Shown one piece after another: positions 37,378 through 45,400 of a stretch of DNA of 64,000 nucleotides; within the stretch, counting starts at the first letter, position 1, and each line of letters starts with the position of its first letter. The notes under the pieces were generated by a model. The model ran no database searches and had not been told where the DNA came from. It was given only the letters and a program-made list of their open reading frames with translations. Source of the stretch: Verrucomicrobiota bacterium JB023 (GTDB lineage: Bacteria; Verrucomicrobiota; Verrucomicrobiia; Verrucomicrobiales; Akkermansiaceae); the NCBI GenBank assembly GCA_030673895.1, contig JAUTCR010000005.1:310001-374000 (forward strand), in the 5' to 3' direction. Made by a program: the position numbers and the translations under genes.

Positions 37378-38343
37378 GTGAAACACTTCTTTCTTGCTCT
37401 TTTCGGCTTGTCCCTGCTCGCCTGCAAGCCACCCGAATCAGCACAAACCGCCAAGCCTGACGGAGCCTACTCCATCGTCACGACCGTCGGCATGATCACC
37501 GACATCACCAAAAACATTGTGGGCGACGACGGCTTGGCCAGCGTGCAAGGGCTCATCGGGACAGGCATTGATCCCCACCTTTATAAGCCAACCCGGGATG
37601 ACATCCTCACCCTGCAGAAGGCGGATATCGTCTTCTACAATGGGCTCCATCTCGAGGGCAAATTAACCGATATCCTGGAGAAGATTGGCGAGAAGAAGCC
37701 TGTCCATGCGGTGGCCGACGGAATTCCGTCCGAGTTTTTTCTCAATGACGAGAACAAGCAGCACGACCCCCACCTCTGGATGGACGTAACGCTCTGGCTC
37801 GAAGCTGCCGAGTCCATCACCGGGCACTTGTCGGCCTACGATCCGGAGAACGAGGCACGCTATCGGGCGAACTTCGACGCCTATGCAGAGAAAATCGCCG
37901 GGCTCGACGCCTACGCTAAGCAAGCGATTGCCACCATCCCCGAGGACCAGCGGGTCCTCATCACCGCGCATGATGCCTTCAGCTACTTCGGCAAGGCCTA
38001 TGGCATCGAGGTCCGGGGCATTCAGGGGCTCTCAACGGAATCCGAGGCCGGAGTTTGGGATATTGAGAGAATGACCAATTTCATGATCGAGCGCAATATT
38101 CCCGCTCTCTTCGTGGAGAGCTCCGTGTCGGACAAGCACGTGCGCGCGCTCATCGAGGGCTGCGCGGCGAAAGGGCATCAGGTCACGGTCGGTGGCGAGC
38201 TCTTCTCTGATGCGATGGGTCCCACCGGAAGCTATGAGGGAACCTATCTTGGGATGATTGACCACAACGTCACCGTCATTGCCAACGCCCTCGGCGGACA
38301 AGCTGCTGGCTTTCGCAATCAATCTGATACCGAAGACCAGTAA
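37378..38343 (+). CDS. Mn/Zn ABC transporter substrate-binding lipoprotein (TroA/ZnuA type)
   Basis: A 321-residue lipoprotein that captures Mn2+ or Zn2+ outside the membrane. The signal peptide ends in the lipobox LLAC (Cys about residue 14). The cluster A-1 fold shows the metal ligands: GIDPHLYKP (His), HDPHLWMD (His), an acidic residue in the third loop and ELFSDAMGP (Asp) near the end. The loop between is short and has few His residues, so Mn is as likely as Zn. I chose GTG 37378 because it puts the signal peptide at the very N-terminus and leaves the palindrome outside the gene; ATG starts at 37294 and 37327 would add unlikely N-terminal residues. It begins the transporter operon. Confidence 0.92.
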   Translation: MKHFFLALFGLSLLACKPPESAQTAKPDGAYSIVTTVGMITDITKNIVGDDGLASVQGLIGTGIDPHLYKPTRDDILTLQKADIVFYNGLHLEGKLTDILEKIGEKKPVHAVADGIPSEFFLNDENKQHDPHLWMDVTLWLEAAESITGHLSAYDPENEARYRANFDAYAEKIAGLDAYAKQAIATIPEDQRVLITAHDAFSYFGKAYGIEVRGIQGLSTESEAGVWDIERMTNFMIERNIPALFVESSVSDKHVRALIEGCAAKGHQVTVGGELFSDAMGPTGSYEGTYLGMIDHNVTVIANALGGQAAGFRNQSDTEDQ

Positions 38344-38418
38344 GCTCTGGCAGAGGCGGCCCGATGGTCTGGGCAAATAAAGTTCGCACCACGCCGGGTT
38401 TGCCCTTCAATTGAGCTC

Positions 38419-39246
38419 ATGAAGTCCCTCATCAAGACCTTCTCCCCGCAAGGCGATGCCATGGGACCAACCCTTTCGGACCACCCGAAAGAGGTTCCCT
38501 TGGCCGTGCATGACCTCACCGTGGCCTATCATCGCAAGCCGGTCCTTTGGGATGTCGATCTGGACATCCCTGATGGCAAGCTGGTCGGCATCGTCGGCCC
38601 GAATGGCGCGGGTAAGTCGACCCTGCTCAAGGCCTGCCTGGACCTCATTCCCCGGACCTCGGGAGAGGTCGCCATCTACGGACATCCCTACAAGGAGCAG
38701 CGTCACCTCGTGGGCTATGTCCCCCAGCGGGAATCCGTGGACTGGGATTTCCCGGTCTCCGCTCTCGACGTCGTAGCGATGGGAACTTATCGCAAACTCG
38801 GGTGGTTCAAGCGGGTCGGCAAGCAGCAGAAGGAGCGTGCTCTCAATGCCCTCGATCAGGTGGGCATCGCCCACTTGGCCAATCGCCAGATCTCCCAGCT
38901 CTCCGGAGGACAGCAGCAGCGGGTGTTTCTCGCGCGGGCGCTGGCGCAGGATGCCCAGCTCTACTTCATGGACGAGCCCTTCGCCGCGGTGGATGCCGCT
39001 ACCGAACAAGCAATCGTCGAATTACTCCAAACCCTGAACAAGCAAGGCAAGACCTGCCTCGTGATTCATCATGATCTCGCCACGGTCGCCCGCTATTTTG
39101 ACTGGACTGTCTTGCTCAACATGCGGGTCGTGGCCGCCGGTCCCACTTCCGATATCTTCACCCCTGACAATTTGGAGAAGACCTATGGCGGCCAGCTCAA
39201 CGTGCTTAATCAAGCCGTGCAAGCCCTGCAGGAGATCACCAAATGA
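38419..39246 (+). CDS. Mn/Zn ABC transporter ATP-binding protein
   Basis: A 275-residue ABC ATPase of the MntB/ZnuC type. Motifs: Walker A GPNGAGKST, signature LSGGQQQR, Walker B LYFMDEPFAAVD and H-loop IHHDLATV. The family feature PQRESVDWDFPV (Q-loop region) is also present. It lies 75 bases after the binding-protein gene. The next gene is a sulfatase, not the permease. ATG 38419 is used; ATG 38461 is an alternative. Confidence 0.93.
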   Translation: MKSLIKTFSPQGDAMGPTLSDHPKEVPLAVHDLTVAYHRKPVLWDVDLDIPDGKLVGIVGPNGAGKSTLLKACLDLIPRTSGEVAIYGHPYKEQRHLVGYVPQRESVDWDFPVSALDVVAMGTYRKLGWFKRVGKQQKERALNALDQVGIAHLANRQISQLSGGQQQRVFLARALAQDAQLYFMDEPFAAVDAATEQAIVELLQTLNKQGKTCLVIHHDLATVARYFDWTVLLNMRVVAAGPTSDIFTPDNLEKTYGGQLNVLNQAVQALQEITK

Positions 39247-39309
39247 CAGCCGCCCCTAACTTCCCCGCTATCTGAAATGCCACCCTCTCTTTGCCCGTTA
39301 ATTGTCGGG

Positions 39310-40740
39310 ATGAAAAACCCTCTCCTTTCATTCGCCAGTCTCCTGTTCTTCGCCGGCGCCCTGCCGGGGGCAGCCGCCGAGCGCCCCAATGTCCTCCTCA
39401 TCTGCATCGACGATCTCCGTCCGGAGCTTGGCTGCTATGGTAAGGATTACATTGCCTCCCCTCACATCGATCACCTCGCCTCGCAAGGCCGCCTCTTCTC
39501 CCGCCATTACGTGCAAGCGCCTACCTGCGGCGCCTCCCGCTACACCCTCTTGACCGGCCAGTATGGACCCCGGGGGAACAAGGCCATCTTTGAGCGGAGT
39601 CGGAAGATTGCGGAAGGCAAGGAAGTGACTCCCTCGCTGCCTGCCTGGTTCCGCCAACACGGCTACACGACGGTCTCCGTCGGCAAAATTTCCCACCACC
39701 CGGGCGGACGGGGTGGCTCGGACTGGGATGACCAGACCAACCTCGAAATGCCCGAGAGCTGGGACCGTCATCTCATGCCAACCGGACCTTGGGGACATCC
39801 CCGGGGGGCGATGCACGGTCTCGCGAATGGCGAGACCCGGCAGCGGGTGGAGAAAGGCTCCATGGCCGTCTTCCAATCCTTCGATGGACCGGACACCAGC
39901 TATCCCGATGGTCTCATCCTGGAGGAATCACTCGCCCAGCTAGAGGACTTGGCAGCGGCGGAAGACCCCTTCTTTCTCGCCGTTGGCTTCATCCGCCCCC
40001 ACCTGCCTTTCGGCTCTCCCGCCAAATACTTCGAGCCTTACGAAGACGCTCAACTTCCTTCCATCCCCCATCCCGAGAAGCCCGAGGGCCAGACGACGTG
40101 GCATCGCTCCGGGGAATTCCATGGTCAGTACACAAGCTGGGGAAAGGATCCAAATACCGATGCTGAGTTCGCCACCGAGGTCCGCAAGCACTATGCGGCC
40201 TGCGTCACCTACGTTGATGAACTCGTCGGTCAAGTTCTGGCCCAGCTCGACGAATCTGGAGAAGCAGACAACACGATCATCGTTCTCTGGGGAGACCACG
40301 GCTGGCACTTGGGTGAGCACGCCATCTGGGGTAAGCATGCCCTCTTCGAGGAATCACTCCACTCGCCCCTCATCATCAAAATGCCGGAGACGCCAGAACC
40401 GGGCAAGGCCACCCCTGCCATCGTGGAGACCATCGACATCTACCCCACCCTGACCCGCTTGGCCAAACTCCCGCAGCCTGAAGCGCTCCATGGTGAATCC
40501 CTTCACCCCCTGCTGGAGAACCCTACCGGTGAAGGAAGCCCGGCGGTATCGTATAAGGGCAAGCACGAAACGATTCGCAACGATCGCTATCGGCTCATCG
40601 TCCACCCGGATGGCCACACCGAGCTCTACGACCAAGAATCAGGCTCCACCGAGAACATCGCCTCCAGTCACCCGGAAATCGTGGCCGACCTTACCGCCGA
40701 ACTGCAACGGAAGTTGGCTGTGCCGAAGGACGTCGAGTGA
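39310..40740 (+). CDS. secreted type I sulfatase (iduronate-2-sulfatase-like)
   Basis: A 476-residue exported sulfatase. A signal peptide ends near AAAERPN. The active site [11 protein letters not shown] has Cys73 in the CxASR form of the type I signature and needs conversion to formylglycine. Metal ligands lie in [10 protein letters not shown] and [11 protein letters not shown]; the GKISHHPGG region and later motifs fit the iduronate-2-sulfatase-like branch of the S1 family. The substrate is not decidable. The gene stands between the ATPase and permease genes of a metal transporter, on the same strand, a place with no evident functional link. ATG 39310 is preferred to 39277 because it starts the signal peptide. 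Confidence 0.93.
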   Translation: MKNPLLSFASLLFFAGALPGAAAERPNVLLICIDDLRPELGCYGKDYIASPHIDHLASQGRLFSRHYVQAPTCGASRYTLLTGQYGPRGNKAIFERSRKIAEGKEVTPSLPAWFRQHGYTTVSVGKISHHPGGRGGSDWDDQTNLEMPESWDRHLMPTGPWGHPRGAMHGLANGETRQRVEKGSMAVFQSFDGPDTSYPDGLILEESLAQLEDLAAAEDPFFLAVGFIRPHLPFGSPAKYFEPYEDAQLPSIPHPEKPEGQTTWHRSGEFHGQYTSWGKDPNTDAEFATEVRKHYAACVTYVDELVGQVLAQLDESGEADNTIIVLWGDHGWHLGEHAIWGKHALFEESLHSPLIIKMPETPEPGKATPAIVETIDIYPTLTRLAKLPQPEALHGESLHPLLENPTGEGSPAVSYKGKHETIRNDRYRLIVHPDGHTELYDQESGSTENIASSHPEIVADLTAELQRKLAVPKDVE

Positions 40741-40819
40741 CAGTCTCCTCCAAGCAAGAAAACGAATCCGGGCGAACGCTCCCCATCATTGCGAGCCTCA
40801 CATCCTGCAAGCGAATCCC

Positions 40820-42181
40820 ATGAGCCTCAGCGAAGTCATCCAGACCCTCACCCTGCAGAACTACAATACCCGCCTCGTCGTCCTCTCCACGACGGCGCTG
40901 GGCATTGCGGCCGGGCTGGTCGGCTCTTTCCTCTTACTACGCAAGCGCTCGCTGATGGGCGATGCCCTTTCTCACGCCACTCTCCCGGGCATCGCCCTGG
41001 CCTTCGGCATCCTGACCAGCCTTGGTCTCGACGGGAAGTCCCTGCCCGCCCTTCTCACCGGAGCCACCATCTCCGGGGTAGCCGGCGTCCTCCTGATGCT
41101 GGCCATCCAGCGCACCACGCGCCTTCGTGATGATGTCGCCATGGGCCTGGTGCTCTCCGTCTTTTTCGGCCTCGGCATTTCCCTGCTCACCTCGGTGCAG
41201 AATCTACCCGGTGCTTCTGCAGCCGGTCTGGAGTCCTTTATCTACGGCAAGTCCGCCTCCATGGTGAAGGGCGACTTCCTCCTCATCATCACCGTCGCGA
41301 TGGTGATCGTGGTGGCCGCCGCCATCCTTTTCAAGGAGTTCACCCTGCTCTGCTTCGACGACGCCTTCGCCGGCTCGCAAGGTTGGCCCACCCTCCTTCT
41401 CGATATCCTCCTGCTTGGCCTCGTCACCGCTGTGACGGTCATCGGCCTCCAGGCTGTGGGGCTGATCCTGATCATCGCCTTCCTTATCATCCCGCCCACC
41501 GCCGCCCGATTTTGGACAAACCGGCTCTCTCGCATGCTTCTCCTTTCCGCTGTCTTGGGCGCACTCAGTGGGTGGTTTGGCGCCACTCTCTCCGCCCTGT
41601 TGCCCAAGCTGCCCGCCGGGGCCGTCATCGTCCTCGTCGCCGCCGCACTCTTCATCACCAGCATGCTCTTCGCCCCCGCCCGGGGGATCCTGCCCCGGCA
41701 TCTCCGCCATCGTAAGCTGCGTCAAAAGGTCCATCGCCAGCACGTCCTGCGCGCCGCGTATGAAATTCTGGAAGCCGACGCCAAAGACGAACAATCTGAT
41801 GCTGCCAACTTTCACGTTGCCAATCACCCGCTCTCCATCGAGGCCGTCCTCCGCAAACGGACCTGGTCGCCCGAACAACTTCGGCGCACCCTCCGTGCCG
41901 AGAAGGCTCTCGGCCACCTTGAGCTCCTCCCCGATCGAAAGATCCTTCTCTCGGAGGCTGGCTTTGGCGAGGCGGCCCGGGTGACCCGGAATCACCGACT
42001 CTGGGAAGCTTATCTCGTCACTCACGCCGATGTCGCCCCCTCGCACGTCGACCGTGATGCCGACATGGTCGAGCACGTGCTCGAGGCCGACCTCGTCAGG
42101 GAACTCGAGCGGGTTCTGCGTACCAATCAATCCTGGATCCCCATCCCGCCGAGTCCTCACGAACTCTCGGCAAAACAATAG
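40820..42181 (+). CDS. Mn/Zn ABC transporter permease fused to DtxR-like domain
   Basis: A 453-residue protein. Residues 1-290 form the ABC-3 permease with eight or so helices (QNYNTRLVVLSTTALGIAAG, then GSFLLLRKRSLMGDALSHATLPGIALAF). The last 140 residues are soluble and match the DNA-binding and dimerisation parts of DtxR repressors: a helical segment with WSPEQLRRTLRAEKALGHL, a wing LLPDRKILLSEAGFGEAARV, and HRLWEAYLVTHADVAPSHVDRD then MVEHVLEADL. Fusions of this kind are known in Bacteroidetes and related phyla, yet a membrane-tied metal sensor is odd. It ends flush with the convergent glycosyltransferase. Confidence 0.9.
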   Translation: MSLSEVIQTLTLQNYNTRLVVLSTTALGIAAGLVGSFLLLRKRSLMGDALSHATLPGIALAFGILTSLGLDGKSLPALLTGATISGVAGVLLMLAIQRTTRLRDDVAMGLVLSVFFGLGISLLTSVQNLPGASAAGLESFIYGKSASMVKGDFLLIITVAMVIVVAAAILFKEFTLLCFDDAFAGSQGWPTLLLDILLLGLVTAVTVIGLQAVGLILIIAFLIIPPTAARFWTNRLSRMLLLSAVLGALSGWFGATLSALLPKLPAGAVIVLVAAALFITSMLFAPARGILPRHLRHRKLRQKVHRQHVLRAAYEILEADAKDEQSDAANFHVANHPLSIEAVLRKRTWSPEQLRRTLRAEKALGHLELLPDRKILLSEAGFGEAARVTRNHRLWEAYLVTHADVAPSHVDRDADMVEHVLEADLVRELERVLRTNQSWIPIPPSPHELSAKQ

Positions 42182-43429
42182 TCACGCCATCGACAGGATC
42201 CGGGCGAATACCTCATCCAGGCGAGCGCGGTCATGTCTCGCATGATAGTCGCCAAAGCGTTGGGCAAGCTCATTGCCCTCCCAATCCACGCCTTCCAAAA
42301 CCCGGGCGATGGCCTCGACCCCCTGCCCAACCTCTCCTTGGTCAATGGTTAATCCGATCCCATAGTCTTCCACCCGTTGGCCCACGCATTCTCCTCGCGT
42401 CGCTATCAGTGGACGATGAAAAAGCGCTCCTTTGGTCAGGGCATTGCTACTGCCCTCGAAATCCTCGTAAGCCGCGTAGATGACATCGAAGACTTTAATC
42501 AACGAGTTGAAGTCCCGGCCGTCGTTGACCCTTTCACCCGGCAACTCGAGATACACGTTATCGAGCTCGCCTTCCCGGACTCGCTCCGCAATTTGATCCA
42601 CGAACGCCTGCTCCTCCGGGGAACAGGTCTCCTTCGCATACTGCCCGGCTGCCACGAAATACCAGTCCTCGACTCCGGCGACCATCTCCGCAATGCGTAG
42701 CATGGTGAGAAACCCCTTCCTTTTCTCCAAGCTCACCATGCCGATGATCTTCCGACCCGCCGCACGTTTGATGATCTCAAGCGCGAGGTCCCCCGGCACG
42801 TCAGGATCCGTCTCATTGGTGATGTCAGGAAAAGCGATGATCTCCTTGCCCGTCTCCTTCCGCATCTCCTCCTCGAAGCGCTCGTCCAACACCCCGACGG
42901 CTACGCAATGTTCATTACGCAAGCTCCGGTCTCCCTTGGCCGCCCGATGAACCGACGACGCCTTGCGCGAGAAATGGTGATTGCGGAAATACAGTCCCGA
43001 CCATGGCTTCCCGATCATGTTCGGCACCGAGGTGGAAGGTTGAAAGCGGAGATACGAATCCAGCCAGGCGAGAAAAACAAAATCCCCTGTCCAGCCCGAA
43101 GACTTCTCCGCGAGATCGATCGCCTTCTTGAGGGCCTTCCACCGCATCACGGTGCTGACTGGATCGTGGTCCTGCCCCGGCCGCAAAAAAGAACGATCCG
43201 GATCATCCAACTGACCAGCTACGATGTTGCTCTCAAAGTCGATCCCCATCTCCTTGCAGATCCGGCTCGCTCCCTCCCGGAATTCATCCGGCTGTCGGCA
43301 CAAGCCGATCACCCGATGGCCGAGACGAAGCAAGGAGGCGGTGAACTCCAGAAAATAAGTAGGGTGATGACCATTCCATCGAGGGTCGGCCAAGACGATG
43401 GTTCTGGCGGAAGCTTGCGGTTGTTCCAT
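42182..43429 (-). CDS. GT-B type glycosyltransferase
   Basis: A 415-residue protein with the layout of GT-B enzymes (probably GT4-like). The N-terminus has the Gly/His-rich first strand (VLADPRWNGHHPTYF), and the C-terminal half carries GMVSLEKRKGFLTMLRIAEM, YFVAAGQY and the donor-site region VIYAAYEDFEGSSNALTKGA. No membrane helix. It would add a sugar to a cell-surface polymer or lipid; donor and acceptor are unknown. It lies downstream of a second glycosyltransferase with six bases between, so the two are one operon. Confidence 0.8.
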   Translation of the reverse strand: MEQPQASARTIVLADPRWNGHHPTYFLEFTASLLRLGHRVIGLCRQPDEFREGASRICKEMGIDFESNIVAGQLDDPDRSFLRPGQDHDPVSTVMRWKALKKAIDLAEKSSGWTGDFVFLAWLDSYLRFQPSTSVPNMIGKPWSGLYFRNHHFSRKASSVHRAAKGDRSLRNEHCVAVGVLDERFEEEMRKETGKEIIAFPDITNETDPDVPGDLALEIIKRAAGRKIIGMVSLEKRKGFLTMLRIAEMVAGVEDWYFVAAGQYAKETCSPEEQAFVDQIAERVREGELDNVYLELPGERVNDGRDFNSLIKVFDVIYAAYEDFEGSSNALTKGALFHRPLIATRGECVGQRVEDYGIGLTIDQGEVGQGVEAIARVLEGVDWEGNELAQRFGDYHARHDRARLDEVFARILSMA

Positions 43430-43435
43430 AGGTTC

Positions 43436-44641
43436 TCAGGCGAGGTTCTTCTTAAGGATCTCTTCGAATCGGTCTCCGATGCGTTTGATATCGAAAGTCT
43501 CCACCGCGTAGGCACGGGCTCTCGCACCCATCGCTTTCGCCGCAGGCAGATCATTGACCAGCTCCTTGGCGGAGGACAAAAATGCCTCTTCGTCAGCAGG
43601 AGCCACCGTCCTGCCTGCTTCCTGCTCCCGAATGACCCGGGAGGCCAAGTTGACCTCGGGCACGGCCAGCAAGATCGGTTTACCGGCACACAGGTAGGTG
43701 AGCACCTTGCTCGGAACCGAGAAGATCCCCGCATCCTCCTCAAGCACTCCGGTGAGGATATCTCCCGTAGCCAGGACCTCGGGCAACCTTTCGAAAGGCT
43801 GATAGCCTAACAAGACGAGATTATCCAACTTCTCAGCAGCCTTGCGCTCCTTCAACCAGTCCGAGCCCATTCCCTCGGAAATAACGACCACTCTCACTTC
43901 CGGTCGATCGGCAAAGCTCCGAGCCAAGCCCGCCAGCAGATTGGGATTGTGTTTCATCCCCAGGGTTCCGGTATAAAGAATGACCACCTTGTCATCCAAG
44001 CCCTGCTCGCGTGACCATTCGTTGTCCTTCTCGACCAAGGGAAGGCTGTCCAGAGGAGCCCAGTTGGGAATTACCGATACCCGCTCGTCCTTGACTCCAA
44101 ACTCTTCAGTCATGATGGGCTTGAAGTCTTCCGTGATGGCGACGATGTGGTCGGCAGCCTGAAAATGCCTCCGGTCTAGGCGCTTGTAGTAGCTACCAAT
44201 AAGCGAGCCCAAAACCGGGATCTTCTTTCGCACCAACTTATCAACCGCGATGCTGTAGAAATCCTGGCACCAATAGACAAAGCGGGCATCAATCTCTCGG
44301 CAGGCAGCCAACAAGCCGCCTTGCGCCTCCGTGGGGGTGTTCGACGAAAGAACAACATCGGGCTTCCACGCTCCAATCATCGCGCCAGCTTCCCGCCCAT
44401 ACGCGATCTCCATCTGACGCCGCTTGACGAAGGAATACTTGAACTCCGCGTATCTGTCAGACATCGGGACCTCGTAAGAATCGAACTCCAACGGATCGTC
44501 CGACCGCCGCTTCAACTCACCTCGCGGCGTCTGCAAGCCGCCCGCATAGGCATGCCTGACCGTGTATCCCCGCTCTGCCAATTCCCGGCTGAGTTGAACT
44601 TGAAAGGGGTGCCCCGCGTAATCGTGAACTAAAATCTTCAT
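43436..44641 (-). CDS. GT4-family glycosyltransferase
   Basis: A 401-residue GT-B glycosyltransferase of the WbuB-like GT4 group. Motifs: the first strand MKILVHDYAGHPFQVQLSR, YWCQDFYSIAVDKL, LYTGTLGMKHN for nucleotide-sugar binding, and FSVPSKVLTYLCAGKPIL with the E/K pattern of the donor site. It probably acts at the inner face of the membrane on exopolysaccharide or O-antigen-type glycan. First gene of a two-gene minus-strand operon; the 350 bases upstream contain no gene. Confidence 0.92.
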   Translation of the reverse strand: MKILVHDYAGHPFQVQLSRELAERGYTVRHAYAGGLQTPRGELKRRSDDPLEFDSYEVPMSDRYAEFKYSFVKRRQMEIAYGREAGAMIGAWKPDVVLSSNTPTEAQGGLLAACREIDARFVYWCQDFYSIAVDKLVRKKIPVLGSLIGSYYKRLDRRHFQAADHIVAITEDFKPIMTEEFGVKDERVSVIPNWAPLDSLPLVEKDNEWSREQGLDDKVVILYTGTLGMKHNPNLLAGLARSFADRPEVRVVVISEGMGSDWLKERKAAEKLDNLVLLGYQPFERLPEVLATGDILTGVLEEDAGIFSVPSKVLTYLCAGKPILLAVPEVNLASRVIREQEAGRTVAPADEEAFLSSAKELVNDLPAAKAMGARARAYAVETFDIKRIGDRFEEILKKNLA

Positions 44642-44991
44642 TCAGGAAGTTTCTGCTAATGAGAAAAATTGTCTGGAAGACTTTAATAAAAATTTCGGTA
44701 CCGGCCAGCACGGATAGCATATCGCTGCACAAATTTTAAAAATCCGACGAGAACACTTTCTCCTTCTGCGGCTGGCCAGAAGCTACCAAACAGCGAACCT
44801 CCCAATTCTCTATCCTCGCTCGACTTGGGAAGGCCTTTGAAGCCCCCCGTCCACCCGAACCGAACGATATAGAGATAGGGAAACGAAATAGGAAAAAATG
44901 GTGACAGAAACTCTCGAAACTCCTCGCTTGACGTAGCGAGGGAAAAACCCTAGCGTCCGCGCCCCGCAGAAAAAAATCTCTGGATCAAATT
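44642..44991. other. gene-free intergenic region
   Basis: This 350-base stretch is more AT-rich than its surroundings, especially at 44655-44750, and lies between the divergent glycosyltransferase and rpsU starts. It should hold both promoters. There is no ORF of note and no clear hairpin. Confidence 0.6.
44928..44956 (+). promoter_or_regulatory. possible rpsU promoter
   Basis: TTGACG (44928-44933) and TAGCGT (44951-44956) are 17 bases apart. The start of transcription would lie about 30 bases before the rpsU ATG. The -10 box is weak. Confidence 0.4.
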
Positions 44992-45243
44992 ATGGCAAAT
45001 AGCAATCTTCGTGGAATCGACGTCAAAAAGGGCGAACCAATCGATCGCGCCCTCAAGCGCTTGAAAACCAAACTGGATACCGAAGGAATCCTCGAAGAAA
45101 TGCGTCGTCGCCGCGCGTTCGAAACTCCCACCACCCGCTACCAGCGCAAGCAGCGCAGCGCTCCTAAGAGAAACAAAATCCGCTGGCGCTATGTCAGCGA
45201 CGAGGGCAGAAAGTCCGAAGAGTCCGCTACCGCTGATTCCTAA
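44992..45243 (+). CDS. rpsU: small ribosomal subunit protein S21
   Basis: S21 is a small basic protein of the 30S subunit. The 83-residue product shows the family pattern: VKKGEPIDRALKRLKTKLD, then GILEEMRRRRAFETPTTRYQ and basic residues. The C-terminal 20 residues are acidic and Ser-rich, longer than in most S21 proteins. A terminator follows at once. Confidence 0.93.
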   Translation: MANSNLRGIDVKKGEPIDRALKRLKTKLDTEGILEEMRRRRAFETPTTRYQRKQRSAPKRNKIRWRYVSDEGRKSEESATADS

Positions 45244-45274
45244 ACCATTCCCTGCGGGAAACTTTAAATGCAAG

Positions 45275-45299
45275 AAAGGCTCCAATCGGAGCCTTTTTT
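45275..45299 (+). terminator. intrinsic terminator of rpsU
   Basis: AAAGGCTCC and GGAGCCTTT pair perfectly around AATC and continue into six T residues. Confidence 0.92.
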
Positions 45300-45400
45300 G
45301 TTGCCCGCGAGAACCCTGGATCGAGGGAGGCAGGCCACCATTTTCTCGATTTTCCATCTCTGGGATTGGCCCTCCCCGCCCTCCCGTTCAAAAATAGGCC

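Noticed and set aside
44642-44991. 350-base AT-rich gap considered as a small RNA or insertion scar
   Set aside because: No stable hairpin, terminal repeats or target duplication seen; it is explained by two divergent promoters.
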